Position numbers and translations under genes: made by a program. Shown here piece by piece: positions 62,023 to 62,327 of a stretch of 62,327 bases of DNA. Position 1 is the stretch's first letter. Each line of letters begins with the position of its first letter. A model generated the notes under the pieces. It made no database searches and had not been told where the DNA came from. It worked only from the letters and a program-made list of their open reading frames with translations. The stretch is from an uncultured Bacteroidales bacterium. Its GTDB lineage: Bacteria > Bacteroidota > Bacteroidia > Bacteroidales > UBA932. Location of the stretch: the NCBI GenBank assembly GCA_944322815.1, contig CALUQB010000014.1, positions 1 through 62,327 on the forward strand, read 5' to 3'.

Positions 62023-62277
62023 ATGAGACGAATAGGATTTCTTTTATCTTTCGTAGCATTGCTGATGATATCCTGTGCGAAAGAGACTGTCACCGTGGAC
62101 GGTGGCGGTACTGCACGGATGGGGGAAGTGACCATAGCCCTCACATCCTCGGACGGACATCAGAATGCTGTTCCTGTGAAGTCTACCGTAGAAGTTCCCG
62201 AAGTCAGCGATTTCAAGATCGAAATTTTCAACGCCGGAGGCGTGCGGCTGCGGGAGTTTGACACTTTGCAATCATAA
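62023..62277 (+). CDS. Short DUF4493-like lipoprotein, probably truncated (84 aa)
   Basis: A lipoprotein (lipobox MISC, Cys near residue 18). The mature part contains the opening of DUF4493-type surface proteins: GEVTIALTSSDG near residue 34 and SDFKIEIFNAGGVRLREFDTL near 62. It stops after about 84 residues, whereas the family normally continues for several hundred residues after this point. A terminator directly follows. The promoter is perfect, so a short peptide may still be made. It could be a remnant of a longer gene left by recombination, or a natural mini-version. Confidence 0.65.
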   Translation: MRRIGFLLSFVALLMISCAKETVTVDGGGTARMGEVTIALTSSDGHQNAVPVKSTVEVPEVSDFKIEIFNAGGVRLREFDTLQS

Positions 62278-62299
62278 TAAGAAATGGTAAATAATTGAG

Positions 62300-62325
62300 A
62301 GACTTTCTGATGAAAGTCTTTTTTT
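62300..62325 (+). terminator. Terminator after the truncated lipoprotein gene
   Basis: AGACTTTC/GAAAGTCT stem (62300-62307 and 62312-62319) with a TGAT loop, followed by a run of T to 62325, 22 bp after the stop codon. Confidence 0.85.
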
Positions 62326-62327
62326 GT

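Noticed and set aside
1-62327. CRISPR array, rRNA, insertion sequence or prophage
   Set aside because: No regularly spaced repeats, rRNA segments, transposase, integrase or phage structural genes were seen on either strand.

Overview
The window looks like a chromosomal contig of a Bacteroidota (Bacteroidales) gut-type bacterium. The signs are a SusC/SusD pair, a PorV-like protein, a type IX secretion C-terminal domain, a Mfa/FimB-like fimbrial gene pair, an Na+-NQR operon, DUF4831 and DUF6029 families, and repeated TTTG-N19-TAnnTTTG promoters, the consensus of the Bacteroidota primary sigma factor. Many genes lack strong Shine-Dalgarno sequences. The roughly even base composition would suit Alistipes/Rikenellaceae or a Cryptobacteroides-like genome, but the genus cannot be fixed from the sequence alone.

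Layout. 1-4.1 kb: a leftward operon (TPR-like protein, two ankyrin-repeat proteins, one gene cut by the window edge) behind a TetR regulator; a TetR-type palindrome lies on the operon promoter. 4.2-9.3 kb: tRNA-Asp, Hsp20, then UvrA and the Kdo transferase WaaA. 9.3-12 kb: two Mfa/FimB-like fimbrial lipoproteins. 12.2-19.1 kb: a DUF47 phosphate-transport regulator and the complete nqrABCDEF sodium pump operon; a second copy of the last 46 bp of the nqrF region lies just outside it. 19.2-24.5 kb: a PcrA/UvrD helicase, tRNA-Arg, rplS, dnaJ-grpE and a GC-rich repeat element. 24.5-29 kb: the lower hexuronate pathway (kdgK, eda, ExuT-type transporter) divergent from a LacI regulator, with a palindrome over both predicted -33 boxes. 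29-34.5 kb: a POT peptide transporter, an LpxL-type acyltransferase, a DUF4831 protein and a PepD dipeptidase. 34.5-35.7 kb: rpsF-rpsR-rplI with a strong promoter and a leader hairpin.

36-57.6 kb: a 14-gene rightward locus, the most interesting part of the window. It holds two subtilisin-family (S8) proteases made as lipoproteins, one of them with a type IX C-terminal domain; a PorV-like barrel; a SusC/SusD importer with a DUF4843 lipoprotein; DUF6029 and Omp28-type proteins; an extracytoplasmic thioredoxin; and several fn3- or lipocalin-like surface lipoproteins. No glycosidase is present, so the likely job is capture, cleavage and import of protein or peptide. A G9 tract in the first gene could switch that gene on and off. 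A hairpin with a T-rich tail after the second gene may split or attenuate the transcript.

57.6-62.3 kb: a leftward parE - acyltransferase - acyl-CoA ligase operon, then a short DUF4493-like lipoprotein gene at the right edge that has a consensus promoter and a terminator but a truncated frame.
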